In this document: piece by piece, positions 63,410 to 64,000 of the stretch | How positions within the stretch are numbered: position 1 is the first letter of the stretch | Layout of the letters: each line of letters begins with the position of its first letter | DNA from: Rossellomorea marisflavi | Lineage (GTDB): Bacteria; Bacillota; Bacilli; Bacillales; Bacillaceae_B | Reading direction: 5' to 3' | Assembly: GCA_003667865.1 (NCBI GenBank) | Contig: CP033051.1 | Coordinates: 1,332,501-1,396,500 of the forward strand | DNA length: 64,000 bases | Notes under the pieces: generated by a model | Told to the model about the DNA's origin: nothing | What the model saw: the letters and a program-made list of their open reading frames with translations, nothing else | The model's database searches: none | Made by a program: the position numbers and the translations under genes

Positions 63410-64000
63410 GTGCAAATTCTTCTACGTATAAGTATTGCTTGTCTAGGATTATTATGGGGAGTGCCACTAGTATGGTGTGTCTGGACAGCATTTAAACCAA
63501 GAGATATGGCAACATCCTATTCTTTAGATGTTCAGTTTACATTTGATAATTTTGTTCATGCATGGAGTGCGGCACCATTTGGTCAGTATTACTTGAACAC
63601 ATTGATCATTGTGTTTGGAATTTTGGTTATACAAATTTTTACGGCTACAATAGCAGCTTATGCCTTTGCTCGCATGAAGTTTTGGGGAAGAGATCTTCTT
63701 TTTGTTCTTGTGCTCGTACAGCTAATGGTTCCTGCAGACATTTTAATCTTCCCAAATTACTCTGTTTTAAGAGATCTTTCTCTGTTAGATACAAAACTAG
63801 GAATTATGATGCCCTATCTTGCTTCTGCATTTGGAATTTTTCTACTTCGCCAAACCTTTAAAACAATTCCATATGAGTTGGAAGAGGCTGCAAGGGTGGA
63901 AGGATGTAATATCTTTCAAATACTATGGTATGTTTATATGCCACTTGCAAAACCGACATATATTGCCTTTGGGCTCGTGTCTGTTAGTTATCATTGGAAT
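63410..64000 (+). CDS. ugpE: ABC importer permease 2 (UgpE-like), cut by window end
   Basis: GTG start at 63410 with TTGAGGGG upstream, 10 bases after ugpA; at least 197 codons are open to the window end. It begins MQILLRISIACLGLLWGVPLVWCVWTAFKP, has FTFDNFVHAWSAAPFGQYYLNTLIIV, and the EAA loop EEAARVEGCNIFQILWYVYMPLAKP. The ATPase (UgpC/MsmX type) is not in the window; in Bacillaceae a shared MsmX-type ATPase often serves such importers. Confidence 0.85.
   Translation, partial: MQILLRISIACLGLLWGVPLVWCVWTAFKPRDMATSYSLDVQFTFDNFVHAWSAAPFGQYYLNTLIIVFGILVIQIFTATIAAYAFARMKFWGRDLLFVLVLVQLMVPADILIFPNYSVLRDLSLLDTKLGIMMPYLASAFGIFLLRQTFKTIPYELEEAARVEGCNIFQILWYVYMPLAKPTYIAFGLVSVSYHWN

Overview
The window looks like the chromosome of a low-GC, Gram-positive Bacillaceae bacterium. 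The evidence is AT-rich DNA, strong GGAGG-type ribosome binding sites with some TTG and GTG starts, a HrcA/CIRCE-controlled groESL, lipoprotein-type ABC binding proteins, and a left third with the same gene order as the Bacillus subtilis ydi region (tsaE-tsaB-rimI-tsaD / ABC-F / rex-tatA-tatC / ydiK-ydiL / groES-groEL). The B. subtilis moaC/ydiG gene is absent between the ABC-F gene and rex, and an IS91-type element sits between tatC and ydiK. Species cannot be named from the sequence alone.

Layout. 1-220: end of a tRNA cluster (fMet, Asp). 454-3073: t6A tRNA-modification operon with rimI. 3080-3415: a dense cluster of DnaA-box-like 9-mers between tsaD and the ABC-F gene. 3480-12456: ABC-F, Rex, Tat translocase, IS91-like element, YdiK/YdiL, GroESL. 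12773-16370: MerR regulator, MFS pump, DoxX and a membrane-anchored CatE-like double-VOC protein, probably a quinone/catechol or drug response cluster. 16667-18980: Uma2, a Fic protein with a degenerate active site, a recombinase remnant and a DUF1456 protein. 19508-29367: a LacI-led operon read leftward, encoding a five-gene oligo-permease-type ABC importer (probably for an oligosaccharide), an atypical HAD protein, a MATE pump and a hypothetical protein. 30163-36940: a Bcr/CflA pump, a possible beta-propeller protein, and a Fur-box-controlled siderophore importer resembling YclNOPQ.

37407-49462: an L-arabinose locus. A membrane-anchored sugar-binding protein, a LytS/YesM-type histidine kinase and a YesN/AraC-type response regulator precede a ChvE-GguA-GguB monosaccharide importer and araD-araA-araB-like enzymes. 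The likely flow is: sense the sugar outside, activate the importer, then isomerise, phosphorylate and epimerise it. 49697-50708 is a tandem array of four repeats of about 257 bp rich in inverted GGACATTTATTCC motifs. 50771-59004: HAD, IS1182-type element, glycosyltransferase, DegV, a minimal chemoreceptor-like protein and an alpha/beta hydrolase. 59325-64000: a GlpP regulon in which two leader regions with a shared motif and an overlapping terminator precede a NagD/AraL-type phosphatase and glpP; glpP is followed by UgpB-, UgpA- and UgpE-like transporter genes (the last cut by the window end).

A family of short inverted-repeat elements (ends like GGAAGC...GGGACGG) is scattered through the right two-thirds; one copy carries the IS1182 element with a 9-bp target duplication. 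The most noteworthy items are the DnaA-box cluster, the paired GlpP-type leaders, the three-component arabinose sensing locus with a non-standard kinase, the Fic protein lacking its catalytic His, the tandem repeat array, and the nested mobile repeats. I did not see a CRISPR array, a phage, or a defence island.
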